A stretch of 11,503 nt of DNA from an uncultured Porphyromonadaceae bacterium (lineage in GTDB: Bacteria; Bacteroidota; Bacteroidia; Bacteroidales; Muribaculaceae), in the NCBI GenBank assembly GCA_900555165.1, contig USKE01000038.1, positions 1 through 11,503 of the forward strand. The letters run 5' to 3'. Every line of letters begins with the position of its first letter. Position 1 is the first letter of the stretch. This document shows, piece by piece, positions 1 through 8,834 of the stretch. The notes below the pieces were generated by a model. The model was not told where the DNA came from and searched no databases. It worked only from the letters and a program-made list of their open reading frames with translations. The translations under genes and the position numbers were made by a program.

Positions 1-153
1 CACGCGCTCGTCGAGCGGCATCCACGGTTTTTTTGCCGTGTTGCGCCCGATTGCCACGATCACGCGCTCAAACAGCGGCAGCGCGCGGTCTACTATTGAC
101 TTGTGGCCTATGGTGAACGGGTCAAATGACCCGGCGAAGAAAGCGGTTGCCAT
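1..153 (-). CDS. coaD: Phosphopantetheine adenylyltransferase, N-terminal part (runs off the left edge)
   Basis: Cytoplasmic enzyme of coenzyme A biosynthesis that transfers AMP from ATP to 4'-phosphopantetheine, giving dephospho-CoA and pyrophosphate. Translating the minus strand from the ATG at 153-151 gives 51 residues beginning MATAFFAGSFDPFTIGHKS. This contains the nucleotidyltransferase signature of the family: GSFDP at residues 8-12 and the (T/H)xGH motif as T14-I-G-H17, followed by a helix (IVDRAL) and the strand VIVAIGRN. The family is usually about 150-160 residues, so roughly the last two thirds lie outside the window. It starts 27 bp after the parE stop on the same strand, with no promoter motif seen in the gap, so it is probably co-transcribed with parE. 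This pairing is familiar from other Bacteroidales. Confidence 0.93.
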   Translation of the reverse strand, partial: MATAFFAGSFDPFTIGHKSIVDRALPLFERVIVAIGRNTAKKPWMPLDERV

Positions 154-180
154 GATTTATATATAATAATAGGTGCCGTG

Positions 181-2157
181 TCACTCTTCCACCACCAGAT
201 TCTCGATGATGAATTCCTGGCGGTCAGAGGTGTTCTTGCCCATGTAGAAATCGAGCAGGTCGCCCACGGCGTCCTCTTTGCGCAGTGTCACGCGGTCGAG
301 GCGCATGTCGGGGCCTATGAAACCCTTGAACTCGTCGGGCGAGATTTCACCCAGACCTTTGAAACGGGTTATCTCGGCGCTCGAGCCCAGGCGTGTCACG
401 GCGGCGTCAAGCTCGGCGTCAGAATAGCAGTAGGTGTCGGCGCCGGCCGCGGGGCTTTCGGGCGTGCCGTCGGCTTTGGCGCCATCTTTTTTCGCCTTTG
501 AGCCTTTGCGGCGGATGGCGCGCTTGTCGCGCACGCGGAACAGCGGCGTCTGCAGCACATACACATGCCCTTTCTTCACCAGGTCGGGGAAGAACTGCAG
601 GAAGAACGTGAGCAGCAGCAGGCGGATGTGCATGCCGTCGACATCGGCATCGGTGGCGATGATGACGTTGTTGTAGCGCAGGCCGTCAATGCCGTCCTCG
701 ATGTTGAGGGCAGCCTGCAGCAGGTTGAACTCTTCGTTTTCGTAGACCACCTTGCGTGTCATGCCGAACGAGTTCAGCGGTTTCCCCTTGAGCGAGAACA
801 CCGCCTGGGTCTTCACGTCGCGTATCTTGGTTATCGACCCTGATGCCGAGTCGCCCTCGGTGAGGAAGATCGACGACGCCAGTTTCAGCTCCTCGTCACC
901 CTTGGGGTCGTTGAGGTGCACCTGGCAGTCACGCAGTTTCGAGTTGTGCAGGTTCACTTTCTTGGCGCGCTCGCGTGCCAGCTTGGTCACGCCGGCCATG
1001 GCCTTGCGCTCGCGCTCGCTCTCCTGTATCTTCTTCAGGATGATGTCGGCGGTCTCAAGGTCTTTGTGCAGGTAGTTGTCAAGCTCTTTCTTGAGGAAGT
1101 CGCCGATGAACTTGGCCACCGTGGGGCCGTCGGGACCCATGTCGCGCGAGCCGAGCTTGGTCTTTGTCTGCGACTCGAACACCGGCTCCTCGACCTTTAC
1201 CGATACGGCGGCGATCATGCCGTTGCGTATGTCGGAATACTCGAAATTGCGGCCGAAATAATCCTTTATGGTACGCGACACCGCCTCTTTGAAGGCCGCC
1301 AGGTGCGTACCCCCCTGGGTGGTGTGCTGGCCGTTGACAAACGAGTAGTATTCCTCGCCGTACTGGTTGGCGTGGGTGATGGCTACCTCGATGTCGGGCC
1401 CTTTGAGGTGGATGGCCGGATATAGCGGTTCTTTGGTGAGGTTGGCCTTGAGGAGGTCGAGCAGACCGTTGCGCGACACATAGCGCTTGCCGTTGAACAC
1501 GATGGCCAGCCCGGTGTTGAGGTAGGTGTAGTTGCGTATCAGCGTCACGATGAACTCGTGGTTGAACCTGAAGTCGCGGAACACCGTGGCGTCGGGGGTG
1601 AACTCCACGAACGTGCCGTTGGGCTCGTCGGTGGGTGTCTCGGGGGTCTCGCTCACCAGGTTGCCGCGCTCGAAGATGGCCGAGCGGGTCAGGCCGTCAC
1701 GGAAGGCGCTGATGGTGAACGATGTCGACAGCGCGTTCACGGCCTTTATGCCCACACCGTTGAGGCCCACCGACTTCTTGAATGCCTTGTTGTCGTATTT
1801 GGCGCCGGTGTTCATTTTCGACGCCACGTCGATGAGCTTGCCCAGGGGCACGCCGCGACCGTTGTCGCGCACGCTCACGCGCCCGGTCTCGTCGTCGAGG
1901 GTTATGGTGATCAGGCGTCCGTAGCCCATCATGAACTCGTCGATCGAGTTGTCGAGCACCTCTTTCAGCAATACGTATATGCCGTCGTCAGAGTACGAGC
2001 CGTCGCCGAGCTTGCCTATGTACATGCCCGGGCGCAGACGTATGTGCTCTTTCCAGTCGAGGGTGCGTATGTCGTCCTCGGCGTACTCCACCTGCCGTGC
2101 CTCGTCAGAGACCCCGGCGGCGTCAAAAATGTCGTTTGGTTCTGTTGTGTCTGTCAT
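181..2157 (-). CDS. parE: DNA topoisomerase IV subunit B (ATPase/Toprim subunit)
   Basis: ATP-driven subunit of the type IIA topoisomerase that, with ParC, decatenates and relaxes chromosomal DNA. Counting from the start chosen here (658 aa), the GHKL ATPase signatures are EVLDNSIDE at 66-74, RDNGRGVP at 97-104 and the glycine loop [14 protein letters not shown] at 130-143. The QTKTKLGS switch loop is at 330-337. The Toprim domain has TEGDSA at 433-438 (catalytic Glu434) and the metal-binding TDADVDG at 502-508. The C-terminal RFKGLGE is at 598-604. The sequence [14 protein letters not shown] and the length fit ParE better than GyrB. The frame is open up to 2313, but I start at 2157 because a good -7 promoter element lies at 2175-2182, inside the longer frame, and the N-terminus then has the length usual for Bacteroidales. 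A Lys/Ala-rich insertion occupies about 547-575. GyrB remains a weak alternative. Confidence 0.93.
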   Translation of the reverse strand: MTDTTEPNDIFDAAGVSDEARQVEYAEDDIRTLDWKEHIRLRPGMYIGKLGDGSYSDDGIYVLLKEVLDNSIDEFMMGYGRLITITLDDETGRVSVRDNGRGVPLGKLIDVASKMNTGAKYDNKAFKKSVGLNGVGIKAVNALSTSFTISAFRDGLTRSAIFERGNLVSETPETPTDEPNGTFVEFTPDATVFRDFRFNHEFIVTLIRNYTYLNTGLAIVFNGKRYVSRNGLLDLLKANLTKEPLYPAIHLKGPDIEVAITHANQYGEEYYSFVNGQHTTQGGTHLAAFKEAVSRTIKDYFGRNFEYSDIRNGMIAAVSVKVEEPVFESQTKTKLGSRDMGPDGPTVAKFIGDFLKKELDNYLHKDLETADIILKKIQESERERKAMAGVTKLARERAKKVNLHNSKLRDCQVHLNDPKGDEELKLASSIFLTEGDSASGSITKIRDVKTQAVFSLKGKPLNSFGMTRKVVYENEEFNLLQAALNIEDGIDGLRYNNVIIATDADVDGMHIRLLLLTFFLQFFPDLVKKGHVYVLQTPLFRVRDKRAIRRKGSKAKKDGAKADGTPESPAAGADTYCYSDAELDAAVTRLGSSAEITRFKGLGEISPDEFKGFIGPDMRLDRVTLRKEDAVGDLLDFYMGKNTSDRQEFIIENLVVEE

Positions 2158-2174
2158 TATGGTACACTTCGACA

Positions 2175-2182
2175 CAAAGTTA
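2175..2182 (-). promoter_or_regulatory. Probable -7 element of the parE promoter
   Basis: On the minus strand this reads TAACTTTG, an exact match to the Bacteroidota housekeeping -7 consensus TAnnTTTG. Transcription would begin around 2166-2170, leaving a very short leader before the ATG at 2157. No clear TTG element is visible at the usual distance upstream, so the upstream half is weak. The element lies inside the longest open frame of parE and so argues against the upstream ATGs at 2211 and 2313. Confidence 0.55.
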
Positions 2183-2306
2183 GCAAATTTCGGCGGAATC
2201 TTTACACTCATTATTATATCAGATGTACGAATAATGATTGGCGGGTGGGATTCGAGATACCTTTTTAGACGTTGAAATACAAAAAATAACGGTTTTTTGT
2301 TAAAAA

Positions 2307-2338
2307 TTTGCAAAAACAGATTTATTACCCTATCTTTG
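2307..2338 (+). promoter_or_regulatory. Bacteroidota-type promoter driving the GH16 gene and probably the PUL
   Basis: TTTG at 2307-2310 and TATCTTTG at 2331-2338 match the -33 and -7 elements of the primary sigma factor promoter of this phylum, with 20 bases between them. AT-rich sequence lies upstream (2278-2306). Transcription would begin near 2343-2346. No comparable promoter is visible directly before susC, so this one may serve the whole GH16-susC-susD-SGBP run. That last point is an inference. Confidence 0.72.
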
Positions 2339-2344
2339 CCCTTG

Positions 2345-2451
2345 CTTTCAAGTAAGGCCCCTTTATTGGCCTGGACATACCAATCGATTTTATCGTTTGT
2401 TTCTTCTGCCCTAAATCTATTTGTTAACCCTTAATACGGGATTTTAAATTG
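2345..2451 (+). other. 5' leader of the GH16 transcript (about 107 bases)
   Basis: Untranslated stretch between the predicted transcription start and the ATG at 2452. It contains one small inverted repeat, AGGCC at 2355-2359 with GGCCT at 2368-2372 around an 8-base loop, and then pyrimidine-rich and AT-rich sequence. No recognised riboswitch pattern and no strong Shine-Dalgarno sequence is visible. AT-rich translation start regions without a Shine-Dalgarno are common in this phylum. Confidence 0.4.
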
Positions 2452-3840
2452 ATGTTTAACCTGAAATCATGGGCTGTCGTGCCTGTGTTCGCTGCGAGCC
2501 TCCTTATTGGCAGCTGTGGCTCTGACGAACCCGACGACCCCGCTAAGAAACCCGATCAGAAACCGGTCTCGATAACTGTCGAGCCCGCTAAAGCCGTGAC
2601 TGTCAATTTCGAGAGTCAGTCTGTAAATGTAACGGTGACATCTACTGCCGACTGGAGCATCGCCTCTGATGCCGACTGGTGCAAGGTGTTTCCCACCGGA
2701 GGTGTGCGCAACGAGCCCACCACCGTGAAGATCACTGTGTCAGGTTACAGCGGCGATCTTGAGAGCCGCGTGGCCAACCTCACGGTGTCGGCCGGCAGCA
2801 ATGCCTCCGAGACCATAACCGTGACCCAGACGCCGGTCAGCATCGTGCGCCCGTCGACGTTGAGCATGGCGTTCGGCGGACAGGCCGGTTCACAGAAATT
2901 CACCATCGAGGCAAACGTCGACTGGGAGCTTTCTCCGCGTGCCGACTGGATTGCCGTCACTCCCCTGAAAGGTGGCGCGGGCGTGCATGAGATCACCGTC
3001 ACCGTGGCCGAGAACATGACCGCCGCAGACCGCAAGGGGGAGATTTACCTTACCGATGATTCGGGCACCCGCACCATCGAGGTAAGGCAGATGAGCGACG
3101 CCATCACCACTCCCGAGGGCTACACCCTGGTATGGCACGACGAGTTCAACGACCCCACCGTGAAACGCCCCGACACCCGCGAGTGGTGGTACGAGGTGTG
3201 GAACCCCGGCACTGTCAACAACGAGCTGCAGCGCTACATTGCCGGTGAGCGCGACGGCGTCACCACCGCCGAGATCGCCGACGGTTTCCTCAACATCTAC
3301 GCCAAGAAAGTGGGCAACGAAGTATGGTCGGCCCGCATCAACACCTCCAACTACTGGACATACGGCTACTTTGAGGCCCGACTGAAACTCCCCAAGGGGA
3401 AAGGTACCTGGCCCGCATTCTGGATGATGCCCCAGACCGGCGGCAACAACTGGCCCTCGTGCGGCGAAATCGACATCATGGAAGAGGTGGGCGTGAACCC
3501 CAACTACACTTCGTCGTCAATCCACTGCAAGGCCTACAACCACATGATCGGCACCCAGAAGACCAAAGAGGTATTCACCCCGGGCGCTGAAGATGAGTTC
3601 CATGTATATGCCCTGGAATGGACGCCCGACTACATACGCACCTATGTCGACGGCAAGAAACTGCTTGATTTCCCCAACGACCATGCCGGCAACCCCGACA
3701 CCTGGCCCTTCGACAAGGCTTTCGGCCTGAAACTCAACCTGGCCTGGGGCGGCGACTGGGGCGGCTATGCCGGTGTAGACGAGAAGGCGCTCCCCGCCAC
3801 GTATCAGATTGACTACGTGCGGGTGTTCCAGAAACAATAA
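2452..3840 (+). CDS. Surface lipoprotein endo-beta-glucanase: two BACON domains plus GH16 (laminarinase-like)
   Basis: Predicted endo-acting retaining glycosidase on the cell surface that cuts a beta-glucan, most likely beta-1,3 or mixed-linkage. Of 462 residues, 1-22 form a lipoprotein signal with lipobox LIGSC (Cys22). The following SDEPDD resembles the Bacteroidota export signal for surface display. Two BACON beta-sandwich domains follow at about 39-126 and 132-213, each with the ADW motif (A74-D75-W76 and A164-D165-W166). The GH16 domain spans about 222-462. The catalytic motif EIDIME places the nucleophile at Glu339, the assisting Asp at 341 and the acid/base at Glu344. The extra residue in this motif (beta-bulge type) is typical of laminarinases rather than classical lichenases. 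NNELQRY (256-262) and WPAFWMMP (320-327) fit the same group. A TTG at 2449 extends the frame by one codon, but ATG 2452 is the natural start. The exact linkage specificity cannot be read from the sequence. Confidence 0.9.
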   Translation: MFNLKSWAVVPVFAASLLIGSCGSDEPDDPAKKPDQKPVSITVEPAKAVTVNFESQSVNVTVTSTADWSIASDADWCKVFPTGGVRNEPTTVKITVSGYSGDLESRVANLTVSAGSNASETITVTQTPVSIVRPSTLSMAFGGQAGSQKFTIEANVDWELSPRADWIAVTPLKGGAGVHEITVTVAENMTAADRKGEIYLTDDSGTRTIEVRQMSDAITTPEGYTLVWHDEFNDPTVKRPDTREWWYEVWNPGTVNNELQRYIAGERDGVTTAEIADGFLNIYAKKVGNEVWSARINTSNYWTYGYFEARLKLPKGKGTWPAFWMMPQTGGNNWPSCGEIDIMEEVGVNPNYTSSSIHCKAYNHMIGTQKTKEVFTPGAEDEFHVYALEWTPDYIRTYVDGKKLLDFPNDHAGNPDTWPFDKAFGLKLNLAWGGDWGGYAGVDEKALPATYQIDYVRVFQKQ

Positions 3841-3871
3841 CCCTTTAAGGCGGCTTGTGATAGCGGGCCGT

Positions 3872-4053
3872 CCGCGGCGTCGCCGCGGCGACCCACTCTG
3901 ACAAGGCGCCGGCCATCCGGCTGAAACCTGATAAGGGCGCCTGCCACGCACTCCGGCGCCCAAGTCCCTACGCTCACGCGTCACTCCGCGTTTTCATCGC
4001 GCTCATACATCCTCACGGGCCATGGCCCGTCATTGCCGCCGCCGGCGGCAATG
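3872..4053. repeat. Dense array of GC-rich inverted repeats between GH16 and susC
   Basis: About 180 bases hold at least six inverted repeats. They are: CCGCGGCG/CGCCGCGG around a single T at 3872-3888, overlapped by the perfect 14-base palindrome 3879-3892; GCCGG/CCGGC at 3908-3921; GGGCGCC (3935-3941) with GGCGCCC (3955-3961); ACGCG/CGCGT at 3976-3991; the perfect 16-base palindrome ACGGGCCATGGCCCGT at 4015-4030; and, directly after it, CATTGCCGCC (4031-4040) with GGCGGCAATG (4044-4053) around GCC. None is followed by a T-tract in either direction, so none is a classical terminator. No gene is evident. It could be a multi-copy REP/BIME-like intergenic repeat, or structured RNA that separates GH16 from susC expression. 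The sequence alone does not decide between these. Confidence 0.7.
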
Positions 4054-4114
4054 TGCAGGTAATGAAACAAATTATCATATATAAATCAATCCTATTACAT
4101 TAAATCCTTATGCA
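4054..4114 (+). other. AT-rich region just upstream of susC
   Basis: After the GC-rich palindromes the sequence turns abruptly AT-rich up to the susC ATG. I found no TAnnTTTG element here, so either susC is read from the promoter before GH16 or it uses a diverged promoter. A three-base-spaced ATG at 4110 is followed directly by a stop and is not a start. Confidence 0.3.
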
Positions 4115-7100
4115 ATGAAAAGATTAGCTTTATTCCTAATCTCGATATTGACCGTGGCAAGCGTCTTCGCCGCCGACGTCAATGTCAAGGGTAAGGTTGT
4201 CGACGCAGCCGACAACGAGCCCCTGATCGGCGCAACTGTGATTGTGGCAGGAGCCTCGAACGTCGGCGTCTCGACAAACGTCGACGGTGAGTTCCAGCTC
4301 ACGGTGCCCGAAGGCAAAACACTGCGCGTCTCTTATGTGGGCTATGCCACACAGAACGTGAAGATCACCGGCGCCGACACCGACATCACCGTGGCCATGG
4401 TTTCTGACAGCCAGGCTCTCGACGAAGTCGTTGTCGTAGGTTACGGCACACAGCGCAAGAGCGTGGTCACCGCCGCCATCTCTAAGGTCGATGACAAGAA
4501 ACTCGCCATGGGTGCTCCCGTGCGTGTCGACAACGCACTCAAGGGTCTCACCTCGGGTGTGACTGTCACCTCGGCATCAGGTCAGCCCGGTGCCGCCGCC
4601 AAAGTGCGTGTGCGCGGTATCGGTACCATCAACAACTCCGAGCCTCTCTACATTGTCGACGGCATGCCCATCGAGGGTGGCATCGACTACCTCAACCCCG
4701 CCGACATCAAGTCGATCGAGGTGCTGAAGGATGCCGCATCAGGTGCCGTCTACGGTGCCCGCGCCGCAAACGGTGTAATCATCGTCACCACCAAGAGCGG
4801 CAGCGAAGGCAAGACCAACATCACATACGACTTCTCTTACGGCTGGCAGACCGCATGGAAACACCGTGACGTGCTCAACGCCACCGAATATGCCATCATG
4901 ATGAACGAGGGCGCCCTCAACGCAGGCATGGCCCCCATCTACGCCAAACCTGAGTCGTACGGCGAAGGCTTTGACTGGCAGGACGCCGTCTTCAACGACA
5001 ACGCCCCCGTGATGAACCACCAGTTCTCGCTGTCGGGCGCATCCGAGAAGGTGAACTACTTCCTCTCGCTCGGTTACTACACACAGGACGGTATCGTCGG
5101 CGGTAACTACGACCACTCGAACTACCAGCGTCTGACACTGCGTTCAAACAACACCTACACCGTGTTCGACGCATCGAAGACCCGCAGCTATCTCAACAAC
5201 CTCAAGATCACCGTCAACGCATCGTATGCACGCATCAAGTCGCGCGGCCTCGACGTGAACTCCACATGGGGTACCGCCCTGGGTTCGGCCCTGGCCATCT
5301 CGCCCATGCTGCAGCCCTACCTCGAGGGTGAGCTCGCCAAGCAGCAGCTCGACTACTACGCCAAGAACGACCAGTACGTGCCCCTCTACAACGACAAGGG
5401 CCAGCTCATCATGAACCCCGAGGCATTCGGCAACTACCAGGAGATGTCCAACCCCTTCGCACGTTTCACCCTGCCCACCTCGAAAGGCTGGAGCCACAAG
5501 TTCGTCGGCAACTTCATCGGCGAGCTCCAGATCTGGGACAATATCCGCTACCGCATCAGCTACGGCGCCGACCTCTCTTTCTGGGGCAACGACGGCTACA
5601 ACATACCCTACTACCTGCGCAACGGCGACTCACGCACTCAGTCGCAGGCCTACTCGGAGTCTAACCGCGGCACCGTATGGCAGATCGAGAACGTCCTCAT
5701 GTGGGACAAGCAGTTCGCCGGCGTGCACAACGTGAACGTGGTGCTCGGCCAGTCTGCCAAGGAATCGAAGAGCAACTACCTCTGGGGCTCGCGCAACAAT
5801 ATCATCGACTATTCGCGCCCCTACATCAACGCCTCTACCGGTCTTGCCGCCGACGGCGACCGTGACGCCACAGGCGGTCCCACAGTCAAGGCCAAGCTCG
5901 CCTCTCTGTTCGCCCGCGCAAGCTACGACTACGACTCGCGCTACATGATCCAGGCCACCGTACGTCGCGACGGTTCGAGCCGTTTCGGTTCAAACAACCA
6001 CTACGCAACATTCCCCTCGTTCTCGGCAGGCTGGAACCTCACCAACGAGCCTTACATGAAGAACCGCCCCGAATGGTGGTCGAACACCAAGATCCGTGCA
6101 TCGTGGGGTAAGAACGGTAACGAGAACATCGGCGACATGATGTTCGTCGCACTGGCCGCATCGGGCAACAACGCCATCTTCGGCAACCAGGTGGTGAACG
6201 GCACCAAGCCCACCATCATCCCCAACGCCAACCTCAAATGGGAGGAGTCGACCCAGACCGACGTAGGTATCGACCTCGGTTTCTTCAACAACGCGCTGAC
6301 CTTCTCGGCCGACTACTACTACAAGAAGACCGACGGCATGCTCATGACCATGCAGATCCCCTCTTACGTCGGCGAGTCGAAACCCTGGGGTAACGTCGGC
6401 AAGATGGAGAACTCGGGTGTCGAGATGGAAATCAACTACAACCAGAACATCAACGACTTCCGTTTCAGCGTAGGCGGCAACCTCACCTACCTGCACAACA
6501 AGCTCATCGACTACGGTAACGACACCGGCTGGGCCAACCTCGACTCGTTCCAGGGCACAGGCTCGATCTCGCGCGCCGAGAACGGCAAGCCTTTCCCCTT
6601 CTTCTACGGTTTCAAGACCGACGGCATCATCCAGAACCAGGCCGAGGCCGACGAGTATAACGCCAAGTATCCCTACGGCCAGAACGGCAACTACTTCGTC
6701 AACGCCGTGCCGGGCGATGTACGTTTCGTCGACGTTGACGGCGACGGCGCCATCACCGAGAACGACCGTACCGACATCGGCAAGGGTATGCCCGACTGGA
6801 CTTACGGCATCAACCTCACCGCCGAGTGGAAAGGTCTTGCGCTGAGCGCCCTCTTCCAGGGTACCATCGGCAACAAGATCTATGACGCCACCCGCCGTAC
6901 CGACGCCCTCAACTCGAACCTCCCCGGCTGGATGCGCGGCCGCTGGACCGGCGAGGGCACATCGAACCGCATCCCCCGTTTCGTCCGCGCCGACAACCGC
7001 AACTGGGTGTCGTCAGACCTGCTCGTGTATGACGGCGAATACTTCCGTCTGAAGAACATCATGCTCAGCTACACTCTCCCCCGCCAGATCACCCGCAAGG

Positions 7101-7270
7101 TGGCCGTCGAGAACTTCCGCGTGTATGTTTCGGCCGAGAATCTCTTCACCTGCACCAAATATCACGGTTTCGATCCCGAGATCTCGTCGGGCGGCACATC
7201 GCTCGGCATCGACTACGGTGTCTATCCCCAGCCCCGTGTATGGACTGTAGGTTTCAATCTCCAGTTCTAA
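4115..7270 (+). CDS. susC: SusC/RagA-family TonB-dependent outer membrane transporter
   Basis: Outer membrane beta-barrel that, capped by its SusD partner, imports oligosaccharides using energy relayed by TonB. The 1051 residues are full length for the family. Residues 1-19 form a signal peptide (cleavage near VFA-A). About 22-95 is the carboxypeptidase-regulatory-like domain with GATV and DGEF. The hallmark LDEVVVVGYGTQ is at 102-113. The plug domain follows to about 228 and contains VRVRGIGT, PLYIVDGMP and IEVLKDAASGAVYGARAANG. The rest is barrel, with a Ca-site-like DVDGDG stretch near 873-878 that is usual in SusC C-terminal halves, and it ends in Phe as outer membrane barrels do. Codons end overwhelmingly in C, which suggests high expression. 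The next gene starts 21 bp after the stop. The symbol denotes family membership. Substrate is inferred from the GH16 neighbour only. Confidence 0.96.
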   Translation: MKRLALFLISILTVASVFAADVNVKGKVVDAADNEPLIGATVIVAGASNVGVSTNVDGEFQLTVPEGKTLRVSYVGYATQNVKITGADTDITVAMVSDSQALDEVVVVGYGTQRKSVVTAAISKVDDKKLAMGAPVRVDNALKGLTSGVTVTSASGQPGAAAKVRVRGIGTINNSEPLYIVDGMPIEGGIDYLNPADIKSIEVLKDAASGAVYGARAANGVIIVTTKSGSEGKTNITYDFSYGWQTAWKHRDVLNATEYAIMMNEGALNAGMAPIYAKPESYGEGFDWQDAVFNDNAPVMNHQFSLSGASEKVNYFLSLGYYTQDGIVGGNYDHSNYQRLTLRSNNTYTVFDASKTRSYLNNLKITVNASYARIKSRGLDVNSTWGTALGSALAISPMLQPYLEGELAKQQLDYYAKNDQYVPLYNDKGQLIMNPEAFGNYQEMSNPFARFTLPTSKGWSHKFVGNFIGELQIWDNIRYRISYGADLSFWGNDGYNIPYYLRNGDSRTQSQAYSESNRGTVWQIENVLMWDKQFAGVHNVNVVLGQSAKESKSNYLWGSRNNIIDYSRPYINASTGLAADGDRDATGGPTVKAKLASLFARASYDYDSRYMIQATVRRDGSSRFGSNNHYATFPSFSAGWNLTNEPYMKNRPEWWSNTKIRASWGKNGNENIGDMMFVALAASGNNAIFGNQVVNGTKPTIIPNANLKWEESTQTDVGIDLGFFNNALTFSADYYYKKTDGMLMTMQIPSYVGESKPWGNVGKMENSGVEMEINYNQNINDFRFSVGGNLTYLHNKLIDYGNDTGWANLDSFQGTGSISRAENGKPFPFFYGFKTDGIIQNQAEADEYNAKYPYGQNGNYFVNAVPGDVRFVDVDGDGAITENDRTDIGKGMPDWTYGINLTAEWKGLALSALFQGTIGNKIYDATRRTDALNSNLPGWMRGRWTGEGTSNRIPRFVRADNRNWVSSDLLVYDGEYFRLKNIMLSYTLPRQITRKVAVENFRVYVSAENLFTCTKYHGFDPEISSGGTSLGIDYGVYPQPRVWTVGFNLQF

Positions 7271-7291
7271 CCTATCTAAAACTTGAGTCAA

Positions 7292-8815
7292 ATGAAAAAG
7301 ACATTATATATCGCGGCCGGCCTTGCCGTGGCCGCAATGGGTCTGACCGGGTGCTCTGATTCGTTCCTCGATGTCACCGACCCGATCAACATGCCTGTCG
7401 ACGAATACTTCTCGACAGACGCCCACGTGCAGGATGCTGTCGTGGCCGCCTACGACCCCCTGCACTGGACCGACTGGGGCATGGGCGAGTACAACCCCTA
7501 CATGCTTATGTCAGACATCATGGCCGATGACCTCTGGGTCGGCGGCTCTGACCGCGGCGACAACGCCAACTGGCACCTGATGATGAACTACGAGGCACGC
7601 CCCAACGCCGTCATCGGCGGCATCTGGACCGAGGCCTACTCGGGCATCAAGCGCTGCAACGACGTGATGCACTATCTCAATGACCTCGACATCCCCGACA
7701 TGACCGACAAGAACCGCGCATACTACGAGGCACAGGTGCGTGTGCTCCGCGTGTTCTACTACAACTGGGTGTGGAAATTCTACGGCAACGTGGTGTGGTT
7801 CGACAAGAACGCCGACGCCGCCCCCTACATCTACCCCCAGCTCACCGCCGACGAGATCTACGCCAACATGATCGCCGACCTTGAGGGTGCTATCGCCCTC
7901 AACGCGCTCCCCATGCGCGAGACCGCCGACCGTGCAGGCCGCGTCACCAAGGCTATGGCCTACATGCTCTATGCCGAGATTGTGATGTACCAGAACGACC
8001 AGGCACGTTTCCAGAAGGCCTTCGACTATATGAAGGAGATCATCGACTCGCCCGACTACGACCTCTACGCCGACTACGGCACACTCTTCAAGGAGGAGGC
8101 CGAGTGGTGCGAGGAGTCGATCTACGAGATCAACTACATCGACGACAACGCCGTGCGCTCATGGAGCGGCCCGCTGGTTGCCGGCGGCACCGTGCTCCCC
8201 ACACTCATCAGCCCGTCAGGTCTGCCCAGCGGCACCGAGGGGCACGAAGAGGGCTGGGGTTTCTGCCCCGTGCGTCAGGAGACCTACGACCGCTATGCCG
8301 AGGGTGACGTGCGCCGCGACGCAACCTGCTGGAACTCGAACCACATCGAAGGCCTCTCGTACAACCGCCGCTACCAGGACACCGGCATCTTCCTTGAGAA
8401 ATATGCCGCCCTCTCGGGCAACAACGCCGACCAGAAGGCCGACGCACAGCTCAACTGGAACAACAACTGGCGCGTGTACCGCTACTCTGAGACTCTGCTC
8501 AACGCCGCCGAGCTGCTGCTGCGCGGCGCCACAGGCGGTTCGGCCCAGGATTACCTCGACGCCGTGCGCACCCGCGCCGGCCTGGCCTCTGTGACAGCCA
8601 ACCTCGACAACGTGCTTGAGGAGCGTCACCTCGAGTTCGTGGGCGAGGGCAAACGCTACTGGGATCTCATCCGTTCGGGCAAAGCCGCATCAGTGCTTGT
8701 TCCCGACCAGTACGGCTACCGCACCAACTCATGGTCTGAGTCGAAGAAATACCTCCCCATCCCCCAGAGCGAGATTGACCAGGCTCAGGGCACTCTGACA
8801 CAAAACAACTACTAA
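7292..8815 (+). CDS. susD: SusD/RagB-family nutrient-binding outer membrane lipoprotein
   Basis: Surface lipoprotein that forms the lid of the neighbouring SusC barrel and binds the glycan to be imported. Of 507 residues, 1-21 form a lipoprotein signal with lipobox LTGC (Cys21), followed by SDSFLDV as in most members. The helical TPR-like part includes about 142-170 (RVLRVFYYNWVWKFYG) and 216-233 (GRVTKAMAYMLYAEIVMY). The C-terminal RagB/SusD signature appears as YRYSETLLNAAELLLR (396-411) and EERHLEFVGEGKRYWDLIR (443-461), and the ending YLPIPQSEID (487-496) is standard. A TTG at 7283 would add three residues, but the ATG at 7292 followed by KKT gives a canonical signal peptide. The stretch 51-100 is rich in Trp and Tyr and could contribute to sugar stacking, though that is inference. 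It is 21 bp after susC and 19 bp before the SGBP gene, in one operon. Confidence 0.96.
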   Translation: MKKTLYIAAGLAVAAMGLTGCSDSFLDVTDPINMPVDEYFSTDAHVQDAVVAAYDPLHWTDWGMGEYNPYMLMSDIMADDLWVGGSDRGDNANWHLMMNYEARPNAVIGGIWTEAYSGIKRCNDVMHYLNDLDIPDMTDKNRAYYEAQVRVLRVFYYNWVWKFYGNVVWFDKNADAAPYIYPQLTADEIYANMIADLEGAIALNALPMRETADRAGRVTKAMAYMLYAEIVMYQNDQARFQKAFDYMKEIIDSPDYDLYADYGTLFKEEAEWCEESIYEINYIDDNAVRSWSGPLVAGGTVLPTLISPSGLPSGTEGHEEGWGFCPVRQETYDRYAEGDVRRDATCWNSNHIEGLSYNRRYQDTGIFLEKYAALSGNNADQKADAQLNWNNNWRVYRYSETLLNAAELLLRGATGGSAQDYLDAVRTRAGLASVTANLDNVLEERHLEFVGEGKRYWDLIRSGKAASVLVPDQYGYRTNSWSESKKYLPIPQSEIDQAQGTLTQNNY

Positions 8816-8834
8816 TTCCTCAGCATTCCCGAAA

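Noticed and set aside
1558..2268. 236-codon open frame on the plus strand opposite parE, and several shorter ones there
   Set aside because: It lies wholly antisense to the well-supported ParE ATPase domain. Its composition (runs of Val, His, Ala, Gly) is what codons with a strong third-position C/G preference give when read on the other strand.
2158..2313. N-terminal extension of ParE from the ATG at 2313 or 2211
   Set aside because: The extension crosses a promoter-like TAACTTTG element and AT-rich intergenic DNA, and the chosen start already gives a normal N-terminus. The 2211 start is not fully excluded.
3517..3984. 155-codon minus-strand frame spanning the GH16 end and the palindromic gap
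   Set aside because: Most of it is antisense to the GH16 catalytic domain. The part in the gap (Arg/Gly/Pro-rich) simply translates GC-rich inverted repeats, and no promoter motif precedes it.
3872..4053. Rho-independent terminator after GH16
   Set aside because: Strong stems are present but no T-tract follows any of them on either strand, unlike the clear terminator at 10843-10886.
4015..4053. CRISPR repeat or attachment site
   Set aside because: The repeats are inverted, differ from each other and have no regular spacers. There is no integrase, Cas or tRNA gene nearby.
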